Source: a virus
Virus record (IMG/VR): IMGVR_UViG_3300046837_000353
Location: 1 to 64,000 of that record
DNA length: 64,000 nt
Direction: 5' to 3' (one strand)
Part shown: piece by piece, positions 41,472 through 49,580 of the stretch
How positions within the stretch are numbered: the first letter of the stretch is position 1
Layout: each line of letters opens with the position of its first letter
Program-made: the position numbers and the translations under genes
Notes under the pieces: model-generated
The model's database searches: none
Told to the model about the DNA's origin: nothing
What the model saw: the letters and a program-made list of their open reading frames with translations, nothing else

Positions 41472-41705
41472 ATGTTAAAGGGGATCGCTGAAGAAAAGGA
41501 CGGTCGCAAAGTTGTACTGATTGGCCTGTCACGTAAAAATCTAGAAATACTTATGGCTGAAATGTTAGATACTCACATCAGGGTATCTGGCAAGGAAATG
41601 GGCATCCCCATGGATATACTCATTTTCTCTGGTGAGACCGAAGAAGTAATGTCGCTTATGATGACTCAGAAAAATACCAAGATGTATCTACATTCGGATG
41701 AGTAA
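41472..41705 (+). CDS. Small hypothetical protein
   Basis: 77 aa, Met-rich (EEVMSLMMTQKNTKMYL). Sits between the two SbcCD subunit genes. Function unknown. Confidence 0.6.
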   Translation: MLKGIAEEKDGRKVVLIGLSRKNLEILMAEMLDTHIRVSGKEMGIPMDILIFSGETEEVMSLMMTQKNTKMYLHSDE

Positions 41706-41937
41706 GCAACGATGGGGAAATTACGGTATTAGATGGGAAAAGGGCTTCTGGGTAGTTCATATCATCTGGATGTATTATGGTGGTGATCGTCATTGGTGTT
41801 CCAGTAGTCGTATGTTAAAGCGCAGATCCAAATCATTGCCTCGATTGTTAGAGAAGATGTCTAATGCTGAAGCGGTGATGCTGTTTCCTACTGCGGAGAA
41901 ATGTAATGTCATCGTTCAAACCGACTCTTTGCATTGA
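41698..41937 (+). CDS. Small hypothetical protein
   Basis: 79 aa, Trp/basic-rich (MSKQRWGNYGIRWEKGFWVV). Overlaps both neighbours by 8 and 32 bases. Function unknown. Confidence 0.55.
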   Translation: MSKQRWGNYGIRWEKGFWVVHIIWMYYGGDRHWCSSSRMLKRRSKSLPRLLEKMSNAEAVMLFPTAEKCNVIVQTDSLH

Positions 41938-42301
41938 TTTTGATGGTGTGATCCATCATTACTCTAGAGGTTGGCAGGATGGGGCTATCTATGATGATGC
42001 TGTCCCTGGATTCTTTGAATGGTTAAAAATAACGCAGAAGCACTTTCGGATCGTTATCTATTCTTCTCGATCGGATACACCTGAAGGTATTGAATTAATG
42101 AAAGATTGGCTAACTAAACAATACGCTGTATGGCTTCGTGGAACCGGGAATGTAGGGGTCATTGAGGAGATTGAGTTTTCTAATGTTAAGCCACCCGCTT
42201 GGTTGACTATTGATGATCGAGCAATTCACTTTAAGGGTGATTGGTCTGCACCGGAACTTAGTGTTGATGCTATGCTTAACTTTAAACCATGGAATGGCTA
42301 G
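41906..42301 (+). CDS. HAD-like hydrolase
   Basis: 131 aa. CIDFDGVIHHY (about 9-19) carries the nucleophile Asp and second Asp of the HAD fold; YSSRSD (about 51-56) motif II and TIDDRAI (about 106-112) motif IV. Compact, without a clear cap domain, like phage phosphatases acting on small phosphates or nucleotides. Possibly a nucleotide 5'-phosphatase in the modification or dNTP pathway; substrate unknown. Confidence 0.75.
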   Translation: MSSFKPTLCIDFDGVIHHYSRGWQDGAIYDDAVPGFFEWLKITQKHFRIVIYSSRSDTPEGIELMKDWLTKQYAVWLRGTGNVGVIEEIEFSNVKPPAWLTIDDRAIHFKGDWSAPELSVDAMLNFKPWNG

Positions 42302-44086
42302 ATGAAACGGGTCGATTTAATACGAGTTGACCTGTCAAACTTTCGTTCCTTTGTGCGGGCTACTAGTATTGAGTTTAGTCCTAGTGCTGGGCTGAAGCTT
42401 ATTAGTGGCAGCAATGAAATGGAACCTGCACTGGGGGCAAATGGTGCGGGCAAGTCTACTGTATGGGATGCGGTATGTTGGTGTGTATCTGATAGATCGA
42501 TCAAGGGGCTTAGGACATCTGAGTTAGTTAGTTATGGTAAGGATAAGACTCAAGTAACAACGTATTGGGATATTGAAGGTATAATAGTTAGAGTGGACCG
42601 CACGGGTCCACCCAGTCATGTCTTTATTGATGGTGATCCAGCCACCACAGAAGATGTTGAGCGTCTATTAGGATTGTCTCGGTCTAGATTTCTCAACTCA
42701 GTGATCTTTGGGCAAGCTGTACCCCTGTTTATAGACCTACCCGTACCGGCACGTGGAGACCTGCTGGACGAGGTCTTAGATCTCGAGCTATGGATGCAGG
42801 CCGCAGATAAAGCTAGTGTACAGCACCGGAGCAAGGCTGCAGAGCTGGTGGAACTACAGAATACCATTGCAAGGGTCACTGGCCGCATAGAAGGTCTCCC
42901 AGATGTCGATAGACTAGCTGAAATGGAGGGTAACTGGGAGGATGAAAGAAAGGCTAGAGTACGTCAGTTAAAGACCAGGCTTAAGATTGTACAGGGTGAA
43001 TTGAGAACATTAGGCATTCCAACTGAGGATGTAGTTGTAGATGTTGCAGCTCGAAAGAAGGAGTACGAAGCTCAGCGGTATAGGCTGCACGCATACGAAA
43101 GGGAAAGTGGAAAGCTTAGGGCAAAGTGGGATAGGTTTGTTGAGGAGATGACATTTATTGAAGAGAATAGTGCATGTCCCGTCTGCGGGCAGGATATTGG
43201 GAAGGAGTACGCTGAAATCCATGGTCAACACCTGAAGGAAGGGTGCGAGAAGGCATTTGAAGAGCTTGAGGCCCAGAAATCGCTGATAGAACGTGCTGCA
43301 AATCGACTAAAAGCCTTAGAATCGGCTTGGACGGCCGCCATGCAAGCAGAATCTGCAGCCAAGCAAGCATTTGCAGTGATAAAGGCTAACGTGGTAGCAA
43401 AAACCAGGGAGGTAAAAGGCCTTCAGGAACAGGTAGACCAAGCTAATGCTGAAGTAAATCCCTATACAGAACAGAAGATCAAGGCTTTACATGATAAGGA
43501 TCTTCTTGAAGCTGAATTACTATTTAAGCGAGATGAGGAAAAAGCACAGGTATCCCATCTTGCAAAACTTAACTATTGGCGGCAGGGGTTTAGAAAGGTT
43601 CGCTTGTTCTGTCTTGAAAACGTATTACAAGAGTTAACAGTAGAAACAAGGAATTCTCTGTTAGCATTGGGATTGATTGGTTGGAAGATTGCCTTTAAAA
43701 CAGCAACAGAGACCAAGTCTGGATCAGTAAAGTTAGGTGTGCAGGTGGATGTTCACCCACCAAATGCTACACATGGTAGGTTTAGTAAGTTTGATGTCTT
43801 AAGTGGTGGTGAAGGGCAGCGGGCAAGACTGGCGGGTAGTTTGGGTCTTGCCAGTCTGGTGCAAAGATGGGCAGGAGTCCACTATAACTTTGAAGTGTGG
43901 GATGAACCGACCGCGTGGTTGTCCTCTGAGGGTGTTGAGAATTTGTTGGATTGTTTGTCTTACAGGGCAGATTCACAACAAAAGAGTGTTTGGTTGTGTG
44001 ATCATAGAGCATTGATGCATAGTTCCTTTGCAGAGACTTATTCAGTCGTAAAAAATAATTTAGGAAGCCACTGGGAAAGGGTTTAG
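42302..44086 (+). CDS. SbcC/Rad50-like ATPase
   Basis: 594 aa. N-terminal Walker A GANGAGKST (about 46-54), coiled-coil arms with a zinc hook CPVCG (about 293-297), C-terminal signature LSGGEGQRARLAGSLGLA (about 501-518) and D-loop region WDEPTAWLS (about 534-542). Equivalent of T4 gp46; tethers and processes DNA ends with the 40500 nuclease. The arms are short compared with bacterial SbcC. Confidence 0.92.
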   Translation: MKRVDLIRVDLSNFRSFVRATSIEFSPSAGLKLISGSNEMEPALGANGAGKSTVWDAVCWCVSDRSIKGLRTSELVSYGKDKTQVTTYWDIEGIIVRVDRTGPPSHVFIDGDPATTEDVERLLGLSRSRFLNSVIFGQAVPLFIDLPVPARGDLLDEVLDLELWMQAADKASVQHRSKAAELVELQNTIARVTGRIEGLPDVDRLAEMEGNWEDERKARVRQLKTRLKIVQGELRTLGIPTEDVVVDVAARKKEYEAQRYRLHAYERESGKLRAKWDRFVEEMTFIEENSACPVCGQDIGKEYAEIHGQHLKEGCEKAFEELEAQKSLIERAANRLKALESAWTAAMQAESAAKQAFAVIKANVVAKTREVKGLQEQVDQANAEVNPYTEQKIKALHDKDLLEAELLFKRDEEKAQVSHLAKLNYWRQGFRKVRLFCLENVLQELTVETRNSLLALGLIGWKIAFKTATETKSGSVKLGVQVDVHPPNATHGRFSKFDVLSGGEGQRARLAGSLGLASLVQRWAGVHYNFEVWDEPTAWLSSEGVENLLDCLSYRADSQQKSVWLCDHRALMHSSFAETYSVVKNNLGSHWERV

Positions 44087-44090
44087 TTAT

Positions 44091-44100
44091 CGTATAAAAT
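44091..44100 (+). promoter_or_regulatory. CGTATAAAAT element
   Basis: Fourth member of the CGTATAATA-like set; lies in the gap before the Zn-finger/QueD/QueE genes. Confidence 0.4.
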
Positions 44101-44124
44101 AAGTATTCAGCTGTGGGGATAGCT

Positions 44125-44400
44125 ATGGTATGGATCCCTCCTCAAGATATTAACCTCTCTCCACCTCCTGAAGATGGTGAAGAATTAAAGAAGACATTGA
44201 TGCGTCGTCGGGAGATACGTGGCACAGGTGTATGTGCCATGTGTGAGAATTCGGTATTTGGTCGTGATTTAACACTTGATAATGATGATGGTATTTGTGA
44301 GCTCGGGGATTTTGAAGGGGGAGATATTTTGTGTTTTTGGTGCTTTGAGGATTACGTATTTGGTGACCCTAATGACTTTACACCTGGAGGACATGCGTGA
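44125..44400 (+). CDS. Small zinc-finger protein
   Basis: 91 aa; GGGGA precedes ATG 44125. CAMCENS (about 37-43) and CFWCFED (about 73-79) form a paired-Cys zinc site. Overlaps QueD by one base (TGATG). Function unknown. Confidence 0.6.
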   Translation: MVWIPPQDINLSPPPEDGEELKKTLMRRREIRGTGVCAMCENSVFGRDLTLDNDDGICELGDFEGGDILCFWCFEDYVFGDPNDFTPGGHA

Positions 44401-44852
44401 TGTATCAGGTAGTCAAGCGCTACGGTCATGAAGAAGGTTGGTCTTGTACATTCCGGCAACATCGAGCAACTCACTCTCATTGCCGGTTTATACATGGTTA
44501 CCCACTAGCATTTGAAATCACTTTTGAATGCGAATTTCTTGATGCTCGTAACTGGTGTATAGACTTTGGTGGACTGAAGCCACTAAAGGCTTGGCTCCAG
44601 TCAATGTTTGATCACAAGATGCTTGTTGCGGAAGATGATCCGCAGATTGAGTTCTTTAAGCTAATCGCAGACGGTGGTAATGCCATTGCCGACATTGTTA
44701 TTGTACCCGATGTTGGATGTGAAAAGTTTGCTGAAATGGCCTATTATGAAGCGGATCGAATACTTGGGGAGATTGGAGAGAAGCCTAGGGTTAAATTGAG
44801 GTCTGTGCGAGTGTCTGAGCATGGAGGCAATAGTGCCATCTTCTCAGGATGA
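44400..44852 (+). CDS. queD: QueD, 6-carboxytetrahydropterin synthase
   Basis: 150 aa (GTG 44397 also possible). THSHCRFIHGYPLAFEITFE (about 23-42) matches the PTPS/QueD zinc and substrate block C-x3-HGH, here with Tyr in place of the third His (HGY). CIDFGGLKPLKAWL (about 52-65) and FDHKMLV (about 70-76) give the catalytic Asp/His region, with a C-terminal Glu (SEHGG) near residue 143. Makes the substrate of QueE. It precedes QueE with one small gene between. Confidence 0.83.
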   Translation: MYQVVKRYGHEEGWSCTFRQHRATHSHCRFIHGYPLAFEITFECEFLDARNWCIDFGGLKPLKAWLQSMFDHKMLVAEDDPQIEFFKLIADGGNAIADIVIVPDVGCEKFAEMAYYEADRILGEIGEKPRVKLRSVRVSEHGGNSAIFSG

Positions 44853-45093
44853 TTTTTTTGAGTTTCGGCCGAGAGGTGTCTTAGCTCATCGAGGTGATCG
44901 ATTGGAGCAGCTTCGCGAATTACGGCAAGCTGGTGCACCTCGTTTTATGGTGCGACATAATCAATTAAGTCTGTGGGCATACAGACAAGCGTTAAAGAAC
45001 CCTGCATACTTTTGCAAGGATGTAACCATTCCTGGTCTGCAAGAGAATTTCGTTAAGTTTGTTATGATACACTATACAGCGGGACGAACATAA
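44821..45093 (+). CDS. Small hypothetical protein
   Basis: 90 aa, Arg/Gln-rich helical (GDRLEQLRELRQAGAPRF). Overlaps QueD by 32 bases and QueE by one, so it is coupled to both. Function unknown. Confidence 0.6.
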   Translation: MEAIVPSSQDDFFEFRPRGVLAHRGDRLEQLRELRQAGAPRFMVRHNQLSLWAYRQALKNPAYFCKDVTIPGLQENFVKFVMIHYTAGRT

Positions 45094-45797
45094 TGCCCGA
45101 TACGATCCTCATAGCGGAATTGTTTGGTCCTGTTCTGCAAGGGGAGGGTGCACTAGCGGGAAAGGCTAGTCACTTTATTCGCACTAGTGGTTGCAGTTAC
45201 CGTTGCACTTGGTGTGACTCTATGCACGCTGTTGACCCAGATCAGATTCAAGCAAATTCTAGAAAGATGCCTATTGAAGATATTCTTAGAGAGGTAGAGG
45301 AACTACCAAAGGTTCCCTGGGTTACATTATCTGGTGGTGATCCGGTTGCTTGGGATTTGACTCATTTATGTCTTGAATTAAAGATGATGGGTTACAAGGT
45401 TGCTGTTGAAACGCAAGGTGCATTGTGGAATGACTGGCTTGAATTTTCTACCTTTGTAACCTGTTCCCCCAAACCACCCAGTAGTGGGATGGTGGATAGG
45501 CTGGACATTGCAATCTTACAAAAGTATTCAGTTAGGTTTCATGACAATATGGTGTTCAAGATAGTTGCTTTTGATGATGAAGATCTTGACTTTGTTCAAC
45601 GTATACATCGCGCCTTCCCAATGATTCCGATGTACATCACGGCTGGTACTCCGGCAGGTGAAGTGTTTGTCCGCAGGAACATTATCGAAGGGTTCCGCAA
45701 GATATCTGAATCTGTATTAAAACGTCCTCAGTTATTTGATGTGACGGTGGGTATACAACAACATGCCCTAATGTATGGGCGGGAGTTGGGGAGATAG
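45093..45797 (+). CDS. queE: QueE, 7-carboxy-7-deazaguanine synthase
   Basis: 234 aa radical SAM enzyme. GPVLQGEGALAG (12-23) substrate block, CSYRCTWCDS (about 33-42) the 4Fe-4S CxxxCxxC, VTLSGGDPVAW (about 76-86) the SAM-binding GGDP variant of GGEP, VETQGAL (about 108-114), CSPKPPSSG (about 128-136). Forms 7-carboxy-7-deazaguanine from the QueD product, which QueC (25767) then amidates. Length is typical. Confidence 0.95.
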   Translation: MPDTILIAELFGPVLQGEGALAGKASHFIRTSGCSYRCTWCDSMHAVDPDQIQANSRKMPIEDILREVEELPKVPWVTLSGGDPVAWDLTHLCLELKMMGYKVAVETQGALWNDWLEFSTFVTCSPKPPSSGMVDRLDIAILQKYSVRFHDNMVFKIVAFDDEDLDFVQRIHRAFPMIPMYITAGTPAGEVFVRRNIIEGFRKISESVLKRPQLFDVTVGIQQHALMYGRELGR

Positions 45798-45962
45798 ATG
45801 GAAGAGATTCGCTTTACCGAGTGTCCGGAATGCGGTAAAGAGGTAAAGTATCTGTGGGATGGAGGAGTCATCCCAACGGAACAATACGTTTTGATTGTCG
45901 ATTCGATATATCATACCAAGTGCTGGGAGAAGTTAGTTGACGAGCACCCGACAGAAGGTTAA
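45798..45962 (+). CDS. Small zinc-ribbon-like protein
   Basis: 54 aa beginning immediately after QueE. CPECGKEVKY (9-18) and HTKC (about 41-44) suggest a zinc site. The end overlaps the phosphoribosyltransferase gene by 26 bases. Confidence 0.6.
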   Translation: MEEIRFTECPECGKEVKYLWDGGVIPTEQYVLIVDSIYHTKCWEKLVDEHPTEG

Positions 45963-46356
45963 TCTATTCTGGTCTGATATTGATCACGCGAGTAATCGTT
46001 TGATTAAGAAGATGCGAGAGGATTCAATTGTAAAGCCTACAAGTATAATCATGCCGGTATATCGTGGTGGATTAGTTCCTGGTTCAATGCTTGCCTATGA
46101 GTTTGATATTAAGGAGTTGATATGTATTGATCCAAAGATTAGTTATGTTATGTCTCATTACTCTGATTTGATAGTTGTTGATGACGTTTATGACACGGGT
46201 TCGACTTTTGCAAAATTGCAAAACTTCTACCCACACGCTACTTACGTCGCATTGTTCTCCAAGATTCCTTACGGTTGTCATTACTATGGTAAGCTGGTGG
46301 ATCCAGATGATTGGTTGGTGTTCCCTTGGGCAAAGAATGATGAAGTAAACAGATGA
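45937..46356 (+). CDS. Purine phosphoribosyltransferase-like protein
   Basis: 139 aa from TTG 45937 with GGGAG eight bases upstream. IMPVYRGGLVPGSMLAYEF (about 38-56) and DLIVVDDVYDTGST (about 75-88), the PRPP-binding loop, place it with xanthine/guanine-type PRTases such as Gpt. DpdA-type base exchange releases free guanine, so this enzyme could recycle it to GMP; general purine salvage is the simpler alternative. Confidence 0.8.
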   Translation: MTSTRQKVNLFWSDIDHASNRLIKKMREDSIVKPTSIIMPVYRGGLVPGSMLAYEFDIKELICIDPKISYVMSHYSDLIVVDDVYDTGSTFAKLQNFYPHATYVALFSKIPYGCHYYGKLVDPDDWLVFPWAKNDEVNR

Positions 46357-46556
46357 ACCGTTACGAAGACCCAAAAGATCCATTCAATAGTGACTTCTAT
46401 TGGACGGGTAAAGCATGTATTGAAAAGGGTTGTGAAAAGCCTGCTGGAACGTATTGGTCTCGGCTTTGGTGCTTTGATCACAATGTTAAAAGAATGCGTC
46501 GGATAGATAAGTCTCTTGAACCATTTCGGCATGTGTTAGATGAGAAATCCTCCTAA
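46353..46556 (+). CDS. Small Cys-containing protein
   Basis: 67 aa with CIEKGCEKPAG and WCFDH, a likely zinc-binding pattern. ATGA overlap with the PRTase gene. Function unknown. Confidence 0.6.
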   Translation: MNRYEDPKDPFNSDFYWTGKACIEKGCEKPAGTYWSRLWCFDHNVKRMRRIDKSLEPFRHVLDEKSS

Positions 46557-46737
46557 ACCCATCCGGGTGTTCTTTAGTCCATTGTCTCGTCGCTTTTACG
46601 CGACTCGAGCATACCGTGAAGAAGAAAATGGTCTAATCATTGTCACCGGGGAGAAGTTTGATGTAACTAATGACATCGCTGGGTTGATTGAACAGCATAA
46701 CGTCACATTCAAGATACGAGAAGAGGTGGAGGAATAG
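46540..46737 (+). CDS. Small hypothetical protein
   Basis: 65 aa, beta-rich (PIRVFFSPLSRRFYATRAYR; GLIIVTGEKFDVTNDIA). Coupled to neighbours by overlap and abutment. Function unknown. Confidence 0.6.
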   Translation: MRNPPKPIRVFFSPLSRRFYATRAYREEENGLIIVTGEKFDVTNDIAGLIEQHNVTFKIREEVEE

Positions 46738-47079
46738 ATGGCGTTCATTCTTGAAATTCAAATGGATAACGTAAAGCATCATCTGGTGATGCCGGATATG
46801 GACACGGCCAAATGCTGGCTTGCTAAGCTTGAACCCCATGTTGGTGTCCGCTTTAAGAATCGTGAGACCGAACAAATGCGGATACCGTCAGTGGAGGGCG
46901 AGGCCGTTATCTCTTTGGAGCACATCATCAGTGCGCGGGCGATCGACGGGAAGATCTATCAAGACGCAGTTTCGGAAGAGAGAATCGCCGAGCGCACCGA
47001 GTTCGCCAATATATTCCGTAAGGTTGACTCTGAAATCTGGGAGAAGATCTTAGAACGACTAGAGTCTAAAAAGGAGTAA
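46738..47079 (+). CDS. Hypothetical protein
   Basis: 113 aa, charged, helical C-terminus (WEKILERLESKKE). GGAGGAA RBS lies upstream. Directly precedes the ribonucleotide reductase gene; role unknown. Confidence 0.65.
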   Translation: MAFILEIQMDNVKHHLVMPDMDTAKCWLAKLEPHVGVRFKNRETEQMRIPSVEGEAVISLEHIISARAIDGKIYQDAVSEERIAERTEFANIFRKVDSEIWEKILERLESKKE

Positions 47080-47083
47080 ACCA

Positions 47084-48832
47084 ATGGGTCCACAAACTGA
47101 ATCTGCTGATCGTCTTCATGCAATGAAGTATCGATCACCCGGTGAAGACTTTCGTGAGTCAATGAATCGAGTGGCCTTTGGTCTAAAGGACTCGGATAAC
47201 CACTATCATCAGTTTAGAGAGGTTATCCTAGACCAGCGTTTCCTCACCGGTGGCAGGATTCAGTCCGCTGTGGGCTCCTCCAAGCACGTTACTGCTCATA
47301 ACTGTTACGTGTCAGGGACTATAGCTGACTCCTATGTTGAAGGACCGGGCTCTATTATGCACCGGGCGCATGAAGCGGCAGCAACGATGCGCATGGGAGG
47401 TGGGATTGGCTACGACTTTTCAACTCTACGTCCAAGAGGAGAATTGGTTGCTAAGTTGCAATCTCAGTCTTCTGGACCTGTCTCCTTTATGCACATTTAT
47501 GACGCTGTATGTCTTGCCACTGCGTCCTCCGGGCACCGGAGAGGCGCTCAAATGGGAATCCTACGGATCGATCATCCCGACATCGAAGAATTCATTCATG
47601 CTAAAAATAATCGTGATAAGTTGGTGGGATTCAATATTAGCGTGGCAGTAACTGATGAGTTTATGGAAGCGGTAGCAAAGGGTAGTGAGTTTGCGCTGCG
47701 CTGGGGTGGTAAAGTTTATCGGTACGTGGATGCGCAGGAACTGTGGGAAAACCTGATGCGGTCTACCTGGGATTGGGGTGAGCCCGGTGTAGTCTTTATC
47801 GATACAATCAACCGCATGAACAACCTGTACTACTGCGAGATCATTGCTGCCACTAATCCTTGTAGTGAACAACCCTTGCCACCCTTTGGTGCTTGTCTGC
47901 TTGGATCGTTCAACCTTGTCAAGTATCTGTCTCGGCAGCCACTAAGGTTGATGAACTCACTTGATACTCTCCCGTCACCATGGTCATTTGATTCTGATAG
48001 GTTAAGGGCGGATGTCCCACCTGTGGTTAGGGCACTGGATAATGTTGTTGATAAGACTCGTTATCCCTTGGCAGAGCAACGTGGGGAGGCTATCACCAAG
48101 CGCAGGATGGGGATTGGGATTACAGGACTTGCCAATGCTGGTGAGGCACTGGGGTTCCCCTATGGGTCTGAAGCGTTTTGCTACTTTGAATCTGCTGTCT
48201 TGGAGACTATTGAAGAGGCAGCTTACTTGGCAAGTGCGGATCTTGCTGAGGAAAAGGGTGCATTCCCATTGTTTGATGCGGAGCGTTATCTTGAAGGTGA
48301 GCACGTTAAGCGTCTATCGGAAGAAGTTCAGTATGCCATCAGAAAGAAGGGAATCCGCAATTCGCATCTGACCTCTATTGCACCCACAGGCACAATCTCG
48401 CTTTGCGCTGACAATGTAAGCTCTGCCCTGGAGCCTGTATTTGCCTATCGGCAAGAGCGTCCGATCAATACACCCACCGGTGCAATGATCGACGTGCTTG
48501 ATGACTATGGGGCTAAGTTCTTGCAGGTGAGGGGAAAGCTGGCTGCAGATGTTACCGCAGATGAGCATCTCAAAGTCCTGTTGGCGGCACAACCACACTT
48601 AGACTCTGCTGCTTCCAAGACAGTGAATATGGATGGTCGAAAGATGCCTTGGGCGGACTTTAAGGCGATCTATCAAACAGTGTGGGAGAATGGTGGTAAG
48701 GGCTGCGCCACATTTAACAGCGCTGGTAAGCGGGGCAGCCTGCTTAGTGATGCAGAGCGCGAGGACCCACCGGTATACGAAGGGGATTCGTGCGAGGTGG
48801 ACCCACTAACTGGAAGGCGTAGTTGTGAGTAA
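47084..48832 (+). CDS. nrdJ: Class II (B12-dependent) ribonucleotide reductase
   Basis: 582 aa. MRMGGGIGYDFS (about 104-115), TNPCSEQPLPPFGACLLGSFNL region with the active-site Cys/Glu (about 260-281), IAPTGTISL (about 430-438), and a C-terminal redox pair CEVDPLTGRRSC (about 570-581). No subunit B gene or ATP-cone is present, as expected for adenosylcobalamin-dependent NrdJ. Converts ribonucleotides to deoxyribonucleotides independent of oxygen; requires host cobalamin. Single polypeptide, no intein or intron seen. Confidence 0.93.
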   Translation: MGPQTESADRLHAMKYRSPGEDFRESMNRVAFGLKDSDNHYHQFREVILDQRFLTGGRIQSAVGSSKHVTAHNCYVSGTIADSYVEGPGSIMHRAHEAAATMRMGGGIGYDFSTLRPRGELVAKLQSQSSGPVSFMHIYDAVCLATASSGHRRGAQMGILRIDHPDIEEFIHAKNNRDKLVGFNISVAVTDEFMEAVAKGSEFALRWGGKVYRYVDAQELWENLMRSTWDWGEPGVVFIDTINRMNNLYYCEIIAATNPCSEQPLPPFGACLLGSFNLVKYLSRQPLRLMNSLDTLPSPWSFDSDRLRADVPPVVRALDNVVDKTRYPLAEQRGEAITKRRMGIGITGLANAGEALGFPYGSEAFCYFESAVLETIEEAAYLASADLAEEKGAFPLFDAERYLEGEHVKRLSEEVQYAIRKKGIRNSHLTSIAPTGTISLCADNVSSALEPVFAYRQERPINTPTGAMIDVLDDYGAKFLQVRGKLAADVTADEHLKVLLAAQPHLDSAASKTVNMDGRKMPWADFKAIYQTVWENGGKGCATFNSAGKRGSLLSDAEREDPPVYEGDSCEVDPLTGRRSCE

Positions 48833-49118
48833 CCGATCCAATCGCAACCGAACGGCGCGCGCGGAGCGGATCGTCGACGTTGTGCTCGCCGAATTTGGGC
48901 AAGCGGTGATCCGCAAAATATCGATGCGCGACGCGATGGTGGCAGCATGTGCCGCCGCTTTGATCGATAGGGAGGGCCATCAAACGCCCTGCTTGTCGGC
49001 GCTCGCCAGCGGCGACGCGTGCCAGCCAGACGAGACGTTAAAGCGTTGCGCGATCTGCGGCTTTGTCGTCGATACGAAATTCGCCGCTGAAAAGCCGACT
49101 GTGAGGATGCGGCCATGA
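48825..49118 (+). CDS. Hypothetical protein, GC-rich gene
   Basis: 97 aa from GTG 48825, overlapping the reductase end. CAICG near residue 74 could bind metal with nearby Cys. Base composition is clearly GC-richer than the preceding 30 kb, marking a shift toward right-arm-like DNA and perhaps recent acquisition. Confidence 0.55.
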   Translation: MSNRSNRNRTARAERIVDVVLAEFGQAVIRKISMRDAMVAACAAALIDREGHQTPCLSALASGDACQPDETLKRCAICGFVVDTKFAAEKPTVRMRP

Positions 49119-49348
49119 CCAGCACGGTTGTTCATGCGAACGATTTGGATCGGGCACGCGCCTTGCTCGCCAACGACCCTGATGAAATGGATGAGGAGTG
49201 GCTCGCGGAGATTATCGCTGTCGTCCGAGCCGAGGCAGTCGCGGCTGAGCGCGAGCGCATCGCCCGCCGGGTCGTCCTCGTCACTCATCACTTCTTGAAC
49301 TCCTTAGCTAAATCTGGACCGCCAAACCTACCAAGTGGTGAGAAGTAG
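49115..49348 (+). CDS. Hypothetical helical protein
   Basis: 77 aa, Ala/Glu/Arg-rich helix (LAEIIAVVRAEAVAAERERIA). ATGA overlap with the previous gene. Its last 61 bases overlap a convergent gene, so the true end or one of the two genes is uncertain. Confidence 0.5.
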   Translation: MTSTVVHANDLDRARALLANDPDEMDEEWLAEIIAVVRAEAVAAERERIARRVVLVTHHFLNSLAKSGPPNLPSGEK

Positions 49349-49566
49349 CAGTTAGGATCGGCTAAGTCCTTCTGGTATTGTTCACCAAGGACATCTTCCA
49401 TTTCCATGATACGCTTGAGGCATAGCTCAGCGTATCTTCGTCTACTAATGATATTTCTAACGATGTTGCGCAGGTGGGTTAAGTCCAGATCGCCAACAGC
49501 AATCCTCTTGCCGTCTTTCGTAACCCAGTATTCTTCCTGAGCATCTTTTTGAGCTTTGGTTGTCAT
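49288..49566 (-). CDS. Hypothetical phage protein
   Basis: 92 aa. EEYWVTKDGKRIAVGDLDLTHL followed by a helical stretch (ICRNIISRRRYAEL-like) is a pattern seen in small phage proteins. It is last in the leftward operon from the SNF2 helicase; an ATGGACTTAC motif lies between the two. Confidence 0.65.
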   Translation of the reverse strand: MTTKAQKDAQEEYWVTKDGKRIAVGDLDLTHLRNIVRNIISRRRYAELCLKRIMEMEDVLGEQYQKDLADPNCYFSPLGRFGGPDLAKEFKK

Positions 49567-49580
49567 TCTGGTAAGTCCAT

